A stretch of 6,380 nt of DNA from Gammaproteobacteria bacterium. GTDB lineage: Bacteria > Pseudomonadota > Gammaproteobacteria > Arenicellales > JAHEKD01. The notes beneath the pieces are model-generated. The model searched no databases and was not told where the DNA came from. It saw only the letters and a list, made by a program, of their open reading frames with translations. How positions within the stretch are numbered: the stretch's first letter is position 1; every line of letters begins with the position of its first letter. Below are positions 1 through 6,380 of this stretch, piece after piece. The stretch spans positions 1-6,380 of the forward strand of contig JAHEKD010000025.1 in assembly GCA_024638545.1 (NCBI GenBank), in the 5' to 3' direction. A program made the translations under genes and the position numbers.

Positions 1-79
1 GCACCGGTTATTGACCCGGCGTTGAGCCATTTATTTCTTGATTGGGGACAGACCACACTCGGGTGATCGAAATTGTAAT
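1..79. other. Left-edge non-coding stretch, no gene assigned
   Basis: No complete gene is seen here. On the plus strand, the frame starting at base 1 is open up to a TGA at 64-66, giving a 21-residue tail that ends in WGQTTLG. The last residues are simply the translation of the repeat copy at 41-57, so this could be the end of a gene lying to the left, or chance. On the minus strand an ATG at 28-30 opens toward the left edge, with no ribosome binding site in front of it. Neither can be decided from 79 bases. Confidence 0.4.
41..57 (+). repeat. Direct copy of the palindrome arm (17 bp)
   Basis: The 17 bases ATTGGGGACAGACCACA at 41-57 are repeated exactly at 78-94, where they cover the outer left arm of the large inverted repeat. 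The copies are in the same orientation, with 20 bases between them. After position 57 the two diverge at once (CTC versus TTT), so the shared unit is the GGGGACAGACCAC core with a short left flank. The match is seen directly. That the core is part of a dispersed repeat family is an inference. Confidence 0.85.
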
Positions 80-128
80 TGGGGACAGACCACATTTATT
101 TTAATAAAATAAATGTGGTCTGTCCCCA
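80..128. repeat. Perfect 49-bp inverted repeat (palindromic element)
   Basis: Bases 80-103 are the exact reverse complement of 105-128, with a single centre base at 104. The outer 15 bases carry the TGGGGACAGACCAC core and the inner part is pure A/T (ATTTATTTTA). As RNA, either strand would fold into a very stable hairpin. It begins 8 bases after the ilvD stop codon, so it would sit at the 3' end of that transcript and could act as a terminator or as a block to 3' exonucleases. The bases following it on the minus strand (AATTACAATTT) do not form a clean U-tract, so it is not a textbook intrinsic terminator. From memory, not checked, GGGGACAGACCAC cores recur between genes in genomes that carry IS200-like or REP-associated tyrosine transposases. 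No transposase lies in the window. Confidence 0.9.
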
Positions 129-136
129 TTACGCGC

Positions 137-1816
137 TTACTCATCAGTAACGCAGCCTTCACTGGCATTTTTTACATTCTTAATGTACTTGAACAATGTT
201 CCGCGGCTTGCCTTGAATGCCGGTATCACCCAGCTGCTGCGACGGGAACTGAGTTGATCATCGCTTAAATCCACATCCAAGCGATTGTTCTTAGCGTCAA
301 TGGTGATCATATCCCCGTTCTCAAGTAAGGCCAATGGACCGCCCTCCTGGGCCTCAGGCACGACGTGTCCGATAATAAATCCATGTGAACCGCCGGAGAA
401 ACGACCGTCCGTTATTAGAGCCACATGATCACCCAGGCCGGCACCCATTATCGCTGAGGTTGGCGTCAGCATTTCCGGCATTCCCGGACCACCCCTGGGT
501 CCCTCATAGCGAATAATGATAACATCACCTTTTTCTATTTCTGCGTCCTCCAGCCCTTTTAGCATATCCTCCTCTGAGTCATAAACCCGTGCCGGACCTT
601 TAAAAACTTCACCCTCTTTACCCGTTATCTTTGCAACCGAACCACCAGGAGCCAGATTCCCCTTTAGAATCTGAATATGGCTGGTTGGTTTCAAGGGTTT
701 GTCGAGAGGATAAATGATTTTTGGCTCCTGTCCGAGTTCTGGAACATCAGCAAGATTTTCTGCAATAGTCTTACCGGTGACGGTAATACAATCGCCATTA
801 AGCAAGCCCGCATCAAGAAGCATTTTCATTACTGCCGGCACCCCGCCTATGTGATGCAGGTCCTCCATTACATACTTGCCGCTGGGTTTCAAATCTGCCA
901 GATATGGTGTTTTATCACTTACCGCCTGAAAATCATCAATCGTCAACGCAACATCCACAGATCTTGCCATTGCTATCAAGTGCAGCACCGCATTAGTTGA
1001 TCCACCCAGAATACTCACGATTACCATGGCATTTTCAAATGCTTCACGACTCATGATCTGCCGCGGTTTTAAATCAATCTGCAGTAAATTTAAAACAGCC
1101 TGTCCTGCCGCTGCACATTCCTTAAGTTTCAGTGGGTCGGTCGCGGGTGTTGATGAACTGTAAGGCAGGGACATACCTAATGCCTCGATAGCGCTCGCCA
1201 TCGTATTTGCTGTGTACATGCCGCCACACGCGCCAGCCCCCGGGCAGGCATTCCTGACTATTCTCTGGCGCGTTTGATCATCAATTTTTTCAGAAATATA
1301 CTCACCATAACTTTGAAATGCCGAGACAATGTCGAGCACTTGTTTGTTTGAGTGACCCGGTTTTATGGTGCCACCGTATATCATTAGACCCGGGCGATTT
1401 AACCTGCCCATACCCATAATACAGCCCGGCATGTTTTTGTCACAACCAGGAATGGTGATAATGCCATCGTACCATTGGGCACTGACTACAGTCTCAATCG
1501 AGTCCGCAATTAGATCACGCGACTGCAGAGAATAGCTCATGCCCTCAGTACCCATGGATATCCCGTCACTAACACCGATCGTGTTAAATCGCATGCCCAC
1601 AAGTCCTGCAGACTGAACACCTTTTCGCACATCTGCTGCCAAATCGTTTAAGTGCATGTTGCAGGTATTGCCTTCCCACCAGACACTGGCGATACCAACC
1701 TGAGGTTTATTCATCTCCTGTTCGGTCATGCCGGTTCCGTACAACATGGCTTGTGAAGCGCCTTGTGAGCGAGGCTGAGTAATACGCGAACTGTAGCGAT
1801 TTAACTTTTCAGACAT
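137..1816 (-). CDS. ilvD: Dihydroxy-acid dehydratase (EC 4.2.1.9)
   Basis: A cytoplasmic enzyme that dehydrates 2,3-dihydroxy-isovalerate and 2,3-dihydroxy-3-methylvalerate to the 2-oxo acids, the penultimate step of valine and isoleucine synthesis. The 559-residue protein is full length for the ~560-residue IlvD/Edd class. Three cysteines at expected iron-sulfur positions are visible: C52 (in EGNTCNMHL), C125 (in PGCDKNMPG) and C197 (in [10 protein letters not shown]). K127 matches the lysine that is carbamylated and binds Mg in this family. S474 in DGRFSGG matches the catalytic serine. The first cysteine, which as I recall is absent from E. coli IlvD at this site, fits the [2Fe-2S] type of plants and many bacteria. 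The ATG is secure: an in-frame TGA directly precedes it and CGGAG lies 6 bases upstream. The C-terminus (ASEGCVTDE) ends normally. Related sugar-acid dehydratases share the fold, but the NTCNMHL pattern favours IlvD. Confidence 0.97.
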   Translation of the reverse strand: MSEKLNRYSSRITQPRSQGASQAMLYGTGMTEQEMNKPQVGIASVWWEGNTCNMHLNDLAADVRKGVQSAGLVGMRFNTIGVSDGISMGTEGMSYSLQSRDLIADSIETVVSAQWYDGIITIPGCDKNMPGCIMGMGRLNRPGLMIYGGTIKPGHSNKQVLDIVSAFQSYGEYISEKIDDQTRQRIVRNACPGAGACGGMYTANTMASAIEALGMSLPYSSSTPATDPLKLKECAAAGQAVLNLLQIDLKPRQIMSREAFENAMVIVSILGGSTNAVLHLIAMARSVDVALTIDDFQAVSDKTPYLADLKPSGKYVMEDLHHIGGVPAVMKMLLDAGLLNGDCITVTGKTIAENLADVPELGQEPKIIYPLDKPLKPTSHIQILKGNLAPGGSVAKITGKEGEVFKGPARVYDSEEDMLKGLEDAEIEKGDVIIIRYEGPRGGPGMPEMLTPTSAIMGAGLGDHVALITDGRFSGGSHGFIIGHVVPEAQEGGPLALLENGDMITIDAKNNRLDVDLSDDQLSSRRSSWVIPAFKASRGTLFKYIKNVKNASEGCVTDE

Positions 1817-1924
1817 TCAGATCTCCGGGTAGTTAATGTCAACAGGTGAGAATGGATTTTAACTGAGTTTGATGCATGTTTATATATGCAACAACCCTTA
1901 AAATTCAGAATTGTTTTTTGATAA
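1817..1924 (-). promoter_or_regulatory. Gap between the transporter operon and ilvD; possible weak promoter/leader
   Basis: This is the only sizeable gap inside the gene array (108 bases) and it is AT-rich. On the minus strand it contains TTAAAAT (1862-1856), which resembles a -10 box (TAAAAT, 5 of 6), but no good -35 box lies 16-18 bases upstream of it. There is also an AT-rich TGCATATATAAACATGCA stretch (1890-1873) with short inverted ends. No GC-rich hairpin followed by Ts is seen after the DUF4340 stop. The gap therefore could carry a weak or activator-dependent ilvD promoter, or simply be read through from the transporter genes. Neither is proven by the sequence. Confidence 0.3.
1823..1827 (-). 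promoter_or_regulatory. Ribosome binding site of ilvD
   Basis: On the minus strand CGGAG lies 6 bases before the ilvD ATG (1814-1816). It is the clearest Shine-Dalgarno match among the starts in this window. Together with the in-frame TGA directly before the ATG, it fixes the start. It also indicates that ilvD is translated independently rather than by coupling to the gene upstream. Confidence 0.75.
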
Positions 1925-2941
1925 TCAGGATGATTCCTTTTTCAGGATCAGGTCCTGCTTTTTTTGCAGCAGCGTATTCAGTTTGTACCCCGGCATCTGA
2001 AATTCCCAGTTGGACCATCTTTGATTTAATGATTGTGACTGCTCGATGGCGTTCTCATTATCACTTTCAGCTTTAGCCTGCAGGCTAATCCAGCCCTGCT
2101 CCCGGTCGCGCACGGTGATCACCACAGCTAAACCGTCTTTTGTTCTGAGCTCAATAATTGCATCACCGCTGCTGGCCTCTCGGCCCGGATTCAAGCGCAC
2201 GTCATCAAGCTGGATTGAACTTGCAGTCTCCACAATATCTTCGAGTTTGTAACTCTCGATCTCTTCGTCGTCCTGCATTCCCTGTAATTCAAAGGAGTCC
2301 GATTCAGCAGATTTGAGTATGACCAGGCGATCTTCCTGCTCGCGATTCAGGACAACCTCCCTGACGTCATCATAATTCACGGACAAAACTGTTTTACTCA
2401 ACCATTGATAGGCATTTCTGTATAGCTCTATCTGGCCGTTCACCAGCCATGACTGTGCATCATCATACTGCCTTGCAAACCACTCCTGTCCCTGTCCGGA
2501 CAGGGCGGTGCGTGATTTGCCAAACACAATATCACTAATGGCGATGCCGCTGTCATCCATAAGCTTTATGCGCACTGCCTCCTCTGAATCCAGAGTCAGG
2601 CCGATTTTACTCAGCAGTGATTCATCTGCAGTTTTAACCTCGGCTATTTTCAAATCAGCCATTCCATAAATGAGCTGGCGTATCGAACTGGTGTCAGCGG
2701 GATAGTTTTGTTTTGAAGCGACGGTCCAGTTTTCATTTTCAACTTCAAGGACAACAGATTCGCCGACGGTGTCAATCTGGATCGCCGCAATGTCATTCAA
2801 GCGCTGCCTCAACTCCGGTAACAGGAGCTGATCGGTATGTTCAGTGGAATAGCGGCTACTTTTGTCATTAGAAAATATCAGCACTGCAAGTAAAACGCAG
2901 CATAATAGCAGGAGTATGAACAGCAGTTTTTTATTAGCCAC
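1925..2941 (-). CDS. DUF4340 domain protein, membrane-anchored, partner of Gld-like ABC transporter
   Basis: A 338-residue protein with one N-terminal hydrophobic segment (about residues 5-23) after a short basic start, then a soluble domain that should face the periplasm. The segment has no convincing lipobox (LLCC rather than an L-A/S-G/A-C pattern), so an uncleaved anchor is more likely than a lipoprotein. The body fits my recollection of DUF4340: W72 and the YPAD motif (80-83) followed by a helix ending in KIAEVKT, a GKSRTALSGQGQEWFAR strand pair near 141-157, and a closing NWEFQMPGYK (311-320). The molecular function of the family is unknown, but it is typically encoded just after gldG-like genes. 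The start is GTG; it is the first possible start after an in-frame TAA about 24 bases upstream and overlaps the previous gene by 8 bases. Only a weak GAG lies 9 bases before it, which suggests coupled translation. Confidence 0.85.
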   Translation of the reverse strand: MANKKLLFILLLLCCVLLAVLIFSNDKSSRYSTEHTDQLLLPELRQRLNDIAAIQIDTVGESVVLEVENENWTVASKQNYPADTSSIRQLIYGMADLKIAEVKTADESLLSKIGLTLDSEEAVRIKLMDDSGIAISDIVFGKSRTALSGQGQEWFARQYDDAQSWLVNGQIELYRNAYQWLSKTVLSVNYDDVREVVLNREQEDRLVILKSAESDSFELQGMQDDEEIESYKLEDIVETASSIQLDDVRLNPGREASSGDAIIELRTKDGLAVVITVRDREQGWISLQAKAESDNENAIEQSQSLNQRWSNWEFQMPGYKLNTLLQKKQDLILKKESS

Positions 2942-4907
2942 GTCTGCGGACTCTAGCTGATTTTAAATACAGAAAAAACAGGCCGATGATAATGATTAAA
3001 GACGGGATCAGCGCAATGTTTATTACCTTGACTTTTGTCTCCAGGCTTTCGATATCCTTTTGCAAGGAATGCCTTACCTGCCTTAACTGCTTTCGAATAG
3101 TCAGTTTCTTGTGTGTGAAATTGTCGACCTCACTTTGTTGATCTGAGCTTAACAGTGCACTGTTGTCTGAGTTTTTGGCCTGTTCCAATTCAATCAGTTT
3201 ATTTTCAGTCGCCTGTAATTCAGAGATTAACTCCTGCTCTTTTTGCAGAAATTTTTGCTCGGCGTTCTGCCTGATAGATTCGAGCAGGGTAAACGGCCGG
3301 TTCCCTGATCCACGATTGCGAACGCTGATTAAATCCGGGCTGCCGGACATCTGATCAACCATATTTTCAATTAATTTACCGTTACCGGCACTCGGCACTG
3401 CCAGCTGATTACCGAGAAAATTTTGTATCTGAACCCAGAACTGGTCCCTTAAAAAATCTGTATCAGCAAAAACAACGACGTTGATTTCACCTGATACAGC
3501 TTGTTCATCTTTCTGCATGCCGGATTCAGCGTTGGATTGCGTGTCGGTTTGATCAGTAACAGCTCCATTTTCTTCGCTCAAATCTTCCTGCTGTGGTGAA
3601 TCATTATCGATATCCGGCTTGTAGTCCGGGAATGCAGTTTTGGCTTCACCCGACACTCTTGCGGCCACAGTCAGGGCTTCGCTACCCGGCTCGTAGAGTT
3701 TCAGGACCTCTTTAGGGTCATTCTGAAACACCACGCTTTGCAAGTTTATTAACGACGCTGTTTCGGACGTTTTCAGCAAAGGTATAAAATCAGTTGTCGC
3801 AGAATCAACCTGGCTGAGCGCACCGGCACTGGCCATAATGACATCGCCAAGCTGCTGCAACACAGGCTCGCGTTCGTTCATCGCCTGCTGATCAAGTCTG
3901 AACCATATGGGGTAATCCAGAACTTCCCCCCTGCTCGTAACATTTGACTGGACGCGCATGGCGTTCTCATAATCTGCCACCAGTGCCTGGCTGTTTAATA
4001 CTACGCCCCAGGCGCCCAGCAAGCCGTCAAGAGTTGCCTGGTTTTGCGCAGCAGAATCAGAATTATTCAGCCCGGCAGCGTTATTAAACTGTTCTGATTC
4101 GACCAGTGGATCTGCGAACATCATGATTTTTCCGCCGTTTAAGGCATACTGGTCAACTGCGAAAAGTGCTTGCCTCGGCAGGCTGGCAGGATGAATCACC
4201 AGCAACACTGATATTGAGGGATCAATGGTATCGACCCCACTATCAATGTAGTTCACTTCATAGAGTTGATTCAGCTGATCAATGCTGTACCAGGCCTCAG
4301 AAGGCATCCCGTAGATTGCGGCCTGCGGGTCACCGCTGACTTTTAGTGTTGTCAGTACACCAATCTCGACATTTGAATCGCTCGACAAGCGCTGTAATAG
4401 CCGGGTTAAATCGTATTCAAGCTGCTGCTCTCGTTCAGGCGTAAAAAAAGGAATAATTTCACGACCGTCAATAGTGTTGGTCGCAACCAGCCCAAAATAA
4501 AGACTAGTCCCCAGCTGATCGACGGCTATGCCGTTTAATCCATTGGCAACGGCCAGGTCCTCTGCTTCTGAAAATGGTTCAGGATCAATGAGCTCAAGGT
4601 TAATATATTCCGGCGCAATGCGCTGGTATTCGCGCAACATATCTGCTACCTGATCGGCATAAACACCAATGCCGGGAAGTCCCGGTGAAAGTTTTTTGGA
4701 ATAGAACAGCTTCAGGTTCAGCGGCTGGGACAAATTGTTGAGTATATTTTTGGTTCCCTCGGAAACCGTATAAATTTTGTGCTCTGTCATATCAAGTCTG
4801 ATCGAGGACAGATAGCGATTTCCCAGCATGATGACCAGCACGGTAATTACAAGTCCAAGCAGTAGCTCTGAGAAGCCGAAGAGTTTTAGCTTATTTCCGG
4901 TTTTCAT
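2934..4907 (-). CDS. GldG-like ABC transporter auxiliary protein
   Basis: A 657-residue inner-membrane protein of the GldG / ABC_transp_aux type. Visible layout: N-terminal membrane helix (about 13-30); the family-typical stretch RLDMTEHKIYTVSEGTKNIL (37-56); a periplasmic alpha/beta body with LLVIHPASLP (235-244) and a glycine-rich GGKIMMFADP (258-267); an acidic Asp/Glu/Gln/Ser-rich linker (about 429-472); a second conserved piece with FADTDFLRDQFW (480-491) and NRPFTLLESIRQNAE (536-550); a coiled coil (about 545-627); and a C-terminal membrane helix (629-648) ending in RVRRRG. The hydrophobic ends put both termini in the cytoplasm with the body outside. In gliding Bacteroidetes GldG works with GldA and GldF; elsewhere the substrate is unknown. 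The ATG overlaps the permease stop as ATGA and has no clear Shine-Dalgarno, so re-initiation after the permease is likely. The symbol is left empty because this is a distant relative, not proven gldG. Confidence 0.88.
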   Translation of the reverse strand: MKTGNKLKLFGFSELLLGLVITVLVIMLGNRYLSSIRLDMTEHKIYTVSEGTKNILNNLSQPLNLKLFYSKKLSPGLPGIGVYADQVADMLREYQRIAPEYINLELIDPEPFSEAEDLAVANGLNGIAVDQLGTSLYFGLVATNTIDGREIIPFFTPEREQQLEYDLTRLLQRLSSDSNVEIGVLTTLKVSGDPQAAIYGMPSEAWYSIDQLNQLYEVNYIDSGVDTIDPSISVLLVIHPASLPRQALFAVDQYALNGGKIMMFADPLVESEQFNNAAGLNNSDSAAQNQATLDGLLGAWGVVLNSQALVADYENAMRVQSNVTSRGEVLDYPIWFRLDQQAMNEREPVLQQLGDVIMASAGALSQVDSATTDFIPLLKTSETASLINLQSVVFQNDPKEVLKLYEPGSEALTVAARVSGEAKTAFPDYKPDIDNDSPQQEDLSEENGAVTDQTDTQSNAESGMQKDEQAVSGEINVVVFADTDFLRDQFWVQIQNFLGNQLAVPSAGNGKLIENMVDQMSGSPDLISVRNRGSGNRPFTLLESIRQNAEQKFLQKEQELISELQATENKLIELEQAKNSDNSALLSSDQQSEVDNFTHKKLTIRKQLRQVRHSLQKDIESLETKVKVINIALIPSLIIIIGLFFLYLKSARVRRRG

Positions 4908-5647
4908 TGCTGCGATTTAGATTGTTCAATCACGACAGTATTGGCAAACAGGAAAAATACGGTTATCGACAAAAAAAACACAATATTTTTCAAACTGATA
5001 ACGCCTTTAATCATTTGTGCTGTGAAATGCGTTAAAAAACTAAATGACTGGACCGTATCCATCAGCCATACCGGTGCCCATGCACTGAATAGATCGGTGA
5101 CGGCAGTAAATCCACTCAACATAAATAATAAACAGACGATGATGCTCAACACAAATGCAATCACCTGGTTGCGTGTCAAACCGGACATACAGGCACTGAT
5201 TGCCAGATACGGGGCCGCCAGTAAAAAACTGGATATGTAGCTGACTGCAATCACACCATTATCGGCATCTCCCAGGACATTTACCGTAATCCATAATGGA
5301 AATGTGAGCAGCAGCGCGACACCAATAAAAAGCCAGCTCGCCAGAAACTTGCCCATGACAACGGCAAATGTACTTACCGGCATGGTCAGCAACAGCTCAA
5401 TCGTCCCCGTCTTGAGTTCTTCTGACCAAAGCCGCATTGCCAGCGCAGGGACTAAAAACAGGAACAGCCAGGGCTGAAACATAAAAAATGAAATCAGATC
5501 AGCCTGTCCGCGTGCAAAAAAATTACCAATGTAAAATGTAAACACACCAGCCAAGATTAAGAACACCACCAAAAAGACGTACGCCAGCGGTGTTGAGAAA
5601 TATTGATACAGCTCGCGCCTGGCGATCGTCAACACAGTCCCGATCAT
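4904..5647 (-). CDS. ABC-2 type permease (GldF-like)
   Basis: A 247-residue integral membrane protein forming the channel part of the exporter powered by the adjacent ATPase. Six hydrophobic segments can be placed at about 21-42, 54-72, 100-122, 132-154, 160-183 and 219-240. The short N-terminus (TIARRELYQYFSTPLAY) is the usual ABC-2 amphipathic coupling helix. The loop after helix 2 has the family hallmark, with EELKTGTIELLLTMPVS at 76-92, known in this class to lie at the cytoplasmic side near the ATPase. The length is normal for a half-size, single-permease subunit, so it probably works as a homodimer. The start ATG overlaps the ATPase stop (ATGA), and AGG 7 bases upstream could serve as a weak ribosome binding site. 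Related permeases export polysaccharides, antibiotics, sodium or copper-linked substrates; sequence alone does not tell which applies here. The GldG-like neighbour is the best guide. Confidence 0.92.
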   Translation of the reverse strand: MIGTVLTIARRELYQYFSTPLAYVFLVVFLILAGVFTFYIGNFFARGQADLISFFMFQPWLFLFLVPALAMRLWSEELKTGTIELLLTMPVSTFAVVMGKFLASWLFIGVALLLTFPLWITVNVLGDADNGVIAVSYISSFLLAAPYLAISACMSGLTRNQVIAFVLSIIVCLLFMLSGFTAVTDLFSAWAPVWLMDTVQSFSFLTHFTAQMIKGVISLKNIVFFLSITVFFLFANTVVIEQSKSQQ

Positions 5648-6378
5648 GTTCTCGCCTGCTGCCCTTTGATTAATTCTAAAAAAGCAACTTCGAGCGAGTT
5701 TTGGTGATCCTGAATTAATTCGCCGGGGCTCTTGTCAGTTAGCAGCTTACCGCCGGCGATAATCACGACACGATTACATACCGCCTCAACTTCTTCAAGA
5801 ATGTGTGTGGACAATATGATGACCTTATCTGCGGCCATCTCCCGGATTAACTGTCGAACTTCTATTTTTTGGCTGGGATCAAGACCATCGGTGGGCTCAT
5901 CCATAATCAATATTTCAGGATCATGCAAAATAGCCTGAGCGATGCCTACTCGGCGCTTATAGCCTTTCGACAGGTTATCAATGCGTTTGTCGACCACTGA
6001 ATCTAGCTGGATTCGATTTATCACATCATCGACCTGGATTTTTAGCTGCGAAGCTCTGATTTTTCGGACTGCACCGGTATATCTCAAGAAATCAAGTACG
6101 GTCATGTCACCGTACAGCGGGGCGCCCTCAGGCAGGTAACCGATTCTCGATTTTGCATCCTGCGGTTTGGTGTGAAGATTTATTTCACAGATATCGACCG
6201 AACCGGCATCTGGCAGCAAAAAGCCGGTGAGCATTCGCATGGTCGTGGTTTTACCTGCACCGTTCGGTCCGAGAAAGCCAACAACATCACCGCGTCCGGC
6301 GGAGAAACTGATGCCGTCTACCACCCGGATGTTGCCATAGTTTTTTACCAAATCTTTGGCGTTGATCGAGACTGTCAT
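5644..6378 (-). CDS. ABC transporter ATP-binding protein (GldA-like)
   Basis: A 244-residue cytoplasmic ATPase that would drive the permease encoded next. All core motifs are present in order: Walker A GPNGAGKT (37-44), a Q-loop region LPEGAPLYGDMTV (82-94), signature LSKGY (136-140), Walker B ILIMDEP (156-162) with catalytic E161, D-loop GLDP (165-168) and switch H192 in STH. The usual Q-loop glutamine is replaced by glutamate (E84); as I recall this is common in the GldA/CcmA-like group of ABC-2 exporters, so it need not mean loss of function. The C-terminus stops soon after the SLEVAFLELI helix, without the extra domain of longer relatives. The ATG is 2 bases from the window edge, so the ribosome binding site and any upstream start or promoter are outside view. 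The N-terminus (SINAKDLVKNYG) looks complete for the family. Confidence 0.93.
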   Translation of the reverse strand: MTVSINAKDLVKNYGNIRVVDGISFSAGRGDVVGFLGPNGAGKTTTMRMLTGFLLPDAGSVDICEINLHTKPQDAKSRIGYLPEGAPLYGDMTVLDFLRYTGAVRKIRASQLKIQVDDVINRIQLDSVVDKRIDNLSKGYKRRVGIAQAILHDPEILIMDEPTDGLDPSQKIEVRQLIREMAADKVIILSTHILEEVEAVCNRVVIIAGGKLLTDKSPGELIQDHQNSLEVAFLELIKGQQART

Positions 6379-6380
6379 GA

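Noticed and set aside
82..84. Idea that the Q-loop glutamine loss in the ATPase signals a dead enzyme
   Set aside because: The relevant residue is E84 of the minus-strand ATPase (coordinates given here are residue numbers); Walker A, Walker B, signature and switch histidine are all intact, and LPE in place of the usual glutamine is, as I recall, common in this subfamily.
41..128. Possible CRISPR array
   Set aside because: There are only three core copies, one of them inverted, without regular spacers; the pattern is that of a palindromic dispersed repeat.
677..1000. Plus-strand open frame of 107 codons inside ilvD
   Set aside because: It lies wholly antisense to a strongly conserved enzyme gene; the composition shows no recognisable domain and it has no separate support.
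1837..1842. Perfect TTGACA -35 box on the minus strand upstream of ilvD
   Set aside because: A -10 box at the normal spacing would fall on 1813-1820, overlapping the ilvD start codon, and the bases there (CTGAATG) do not resemble TATAAT. The transcript would begin inside the gene.
1839..1877. 12-residue minus-strand mini-ORF before ilvD (ATG at 1875-1877, TGA at 1839-1841) as an attenuation leader peptide
   Set aside because: It contains only two Leu and one Ile, has no well-placed ribosome binding site, and no terminator/antiterminator hairpins follow it before the ilvD start.
1902..1919. AATTC-A-GAATT followed by a run of six T on the plus strand as an intrinsic terminator
   Set aside because: The stem is at most 4-5 A/T-rich pairs with almost no loop, too weak for termination, and no plus-strand gene precedes it.
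4941..5240. Plus-strand open frame of 99 codons antisense to the permease
   Set aside because: The frame mirrors the hydrophobic codons of the permease and has no recognisable motif; the minus-strand permease is clearly the real gene.

Overview
The window reads as ordinary bacterial chromosome of moderate base composition (judged by eye). The gene style, the type of dihydroxy-acid dehydratase and a Gld-like ABC module followed by a DUF4340 gene suggest a proteobacterium, most likely a gammaproteobacterium. No rRNA or other taxonomic marker is present, so this is an inference. All five genes are on the minus strand and are transcribed from the right edge toward the left.

From right to left: (1) an ABC-2 type ATPase (5644-6378), whose start lies 2 bases from the window edge; (2) a six-helix ABC-2 permease (4904-5647); (3) a large GldG-like membrane-anchored auxiliary protein (2934-4907); (4) a single-anchor DUF4340 protein (1925-2941). 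These four overlap end to start by 4, 4 and 8 bases and almost certainly form one translationally coupled operon. They resemble the GldA/GldF/GldG transporter of gliding Bacteroidetes, but they belong to the widespread version found in non-gliding bacteria, whose substrate is unknown. The ATPase would power the permease in the inner membrane. The GldG-like and DUF4340 proteins would place large domains in the periplasm.

After a 108-base AT-rich gap comes ilvD (137-1816), a complete dihydroxy-acid dehydratase of branched-chain amino acid synthesis. It has no obvious functional link to the transporter. No convincing terminator or promoter is visible in the gap, so ilvD may be co-transcribed or may use a weak promoter of its own.

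The left 136 bases hold no gene that can be supported. They contain a perfect 49-base inverted repeat (24-base arms, 1-base centre) ending 8 bases from the ilvD stop, and a 17-base direct copy of the outer part of its arm (41-57). This looks like a dispersed, transposase-associated palindromic repeat that may also end ilvD transcription. It is the least ordinary feature of the window. I do not see clear evidence of a new multi-gene system; the best candidate for unexplained biology is the four-gene Gld-like transporter, which is known as a family but not functionally understood.
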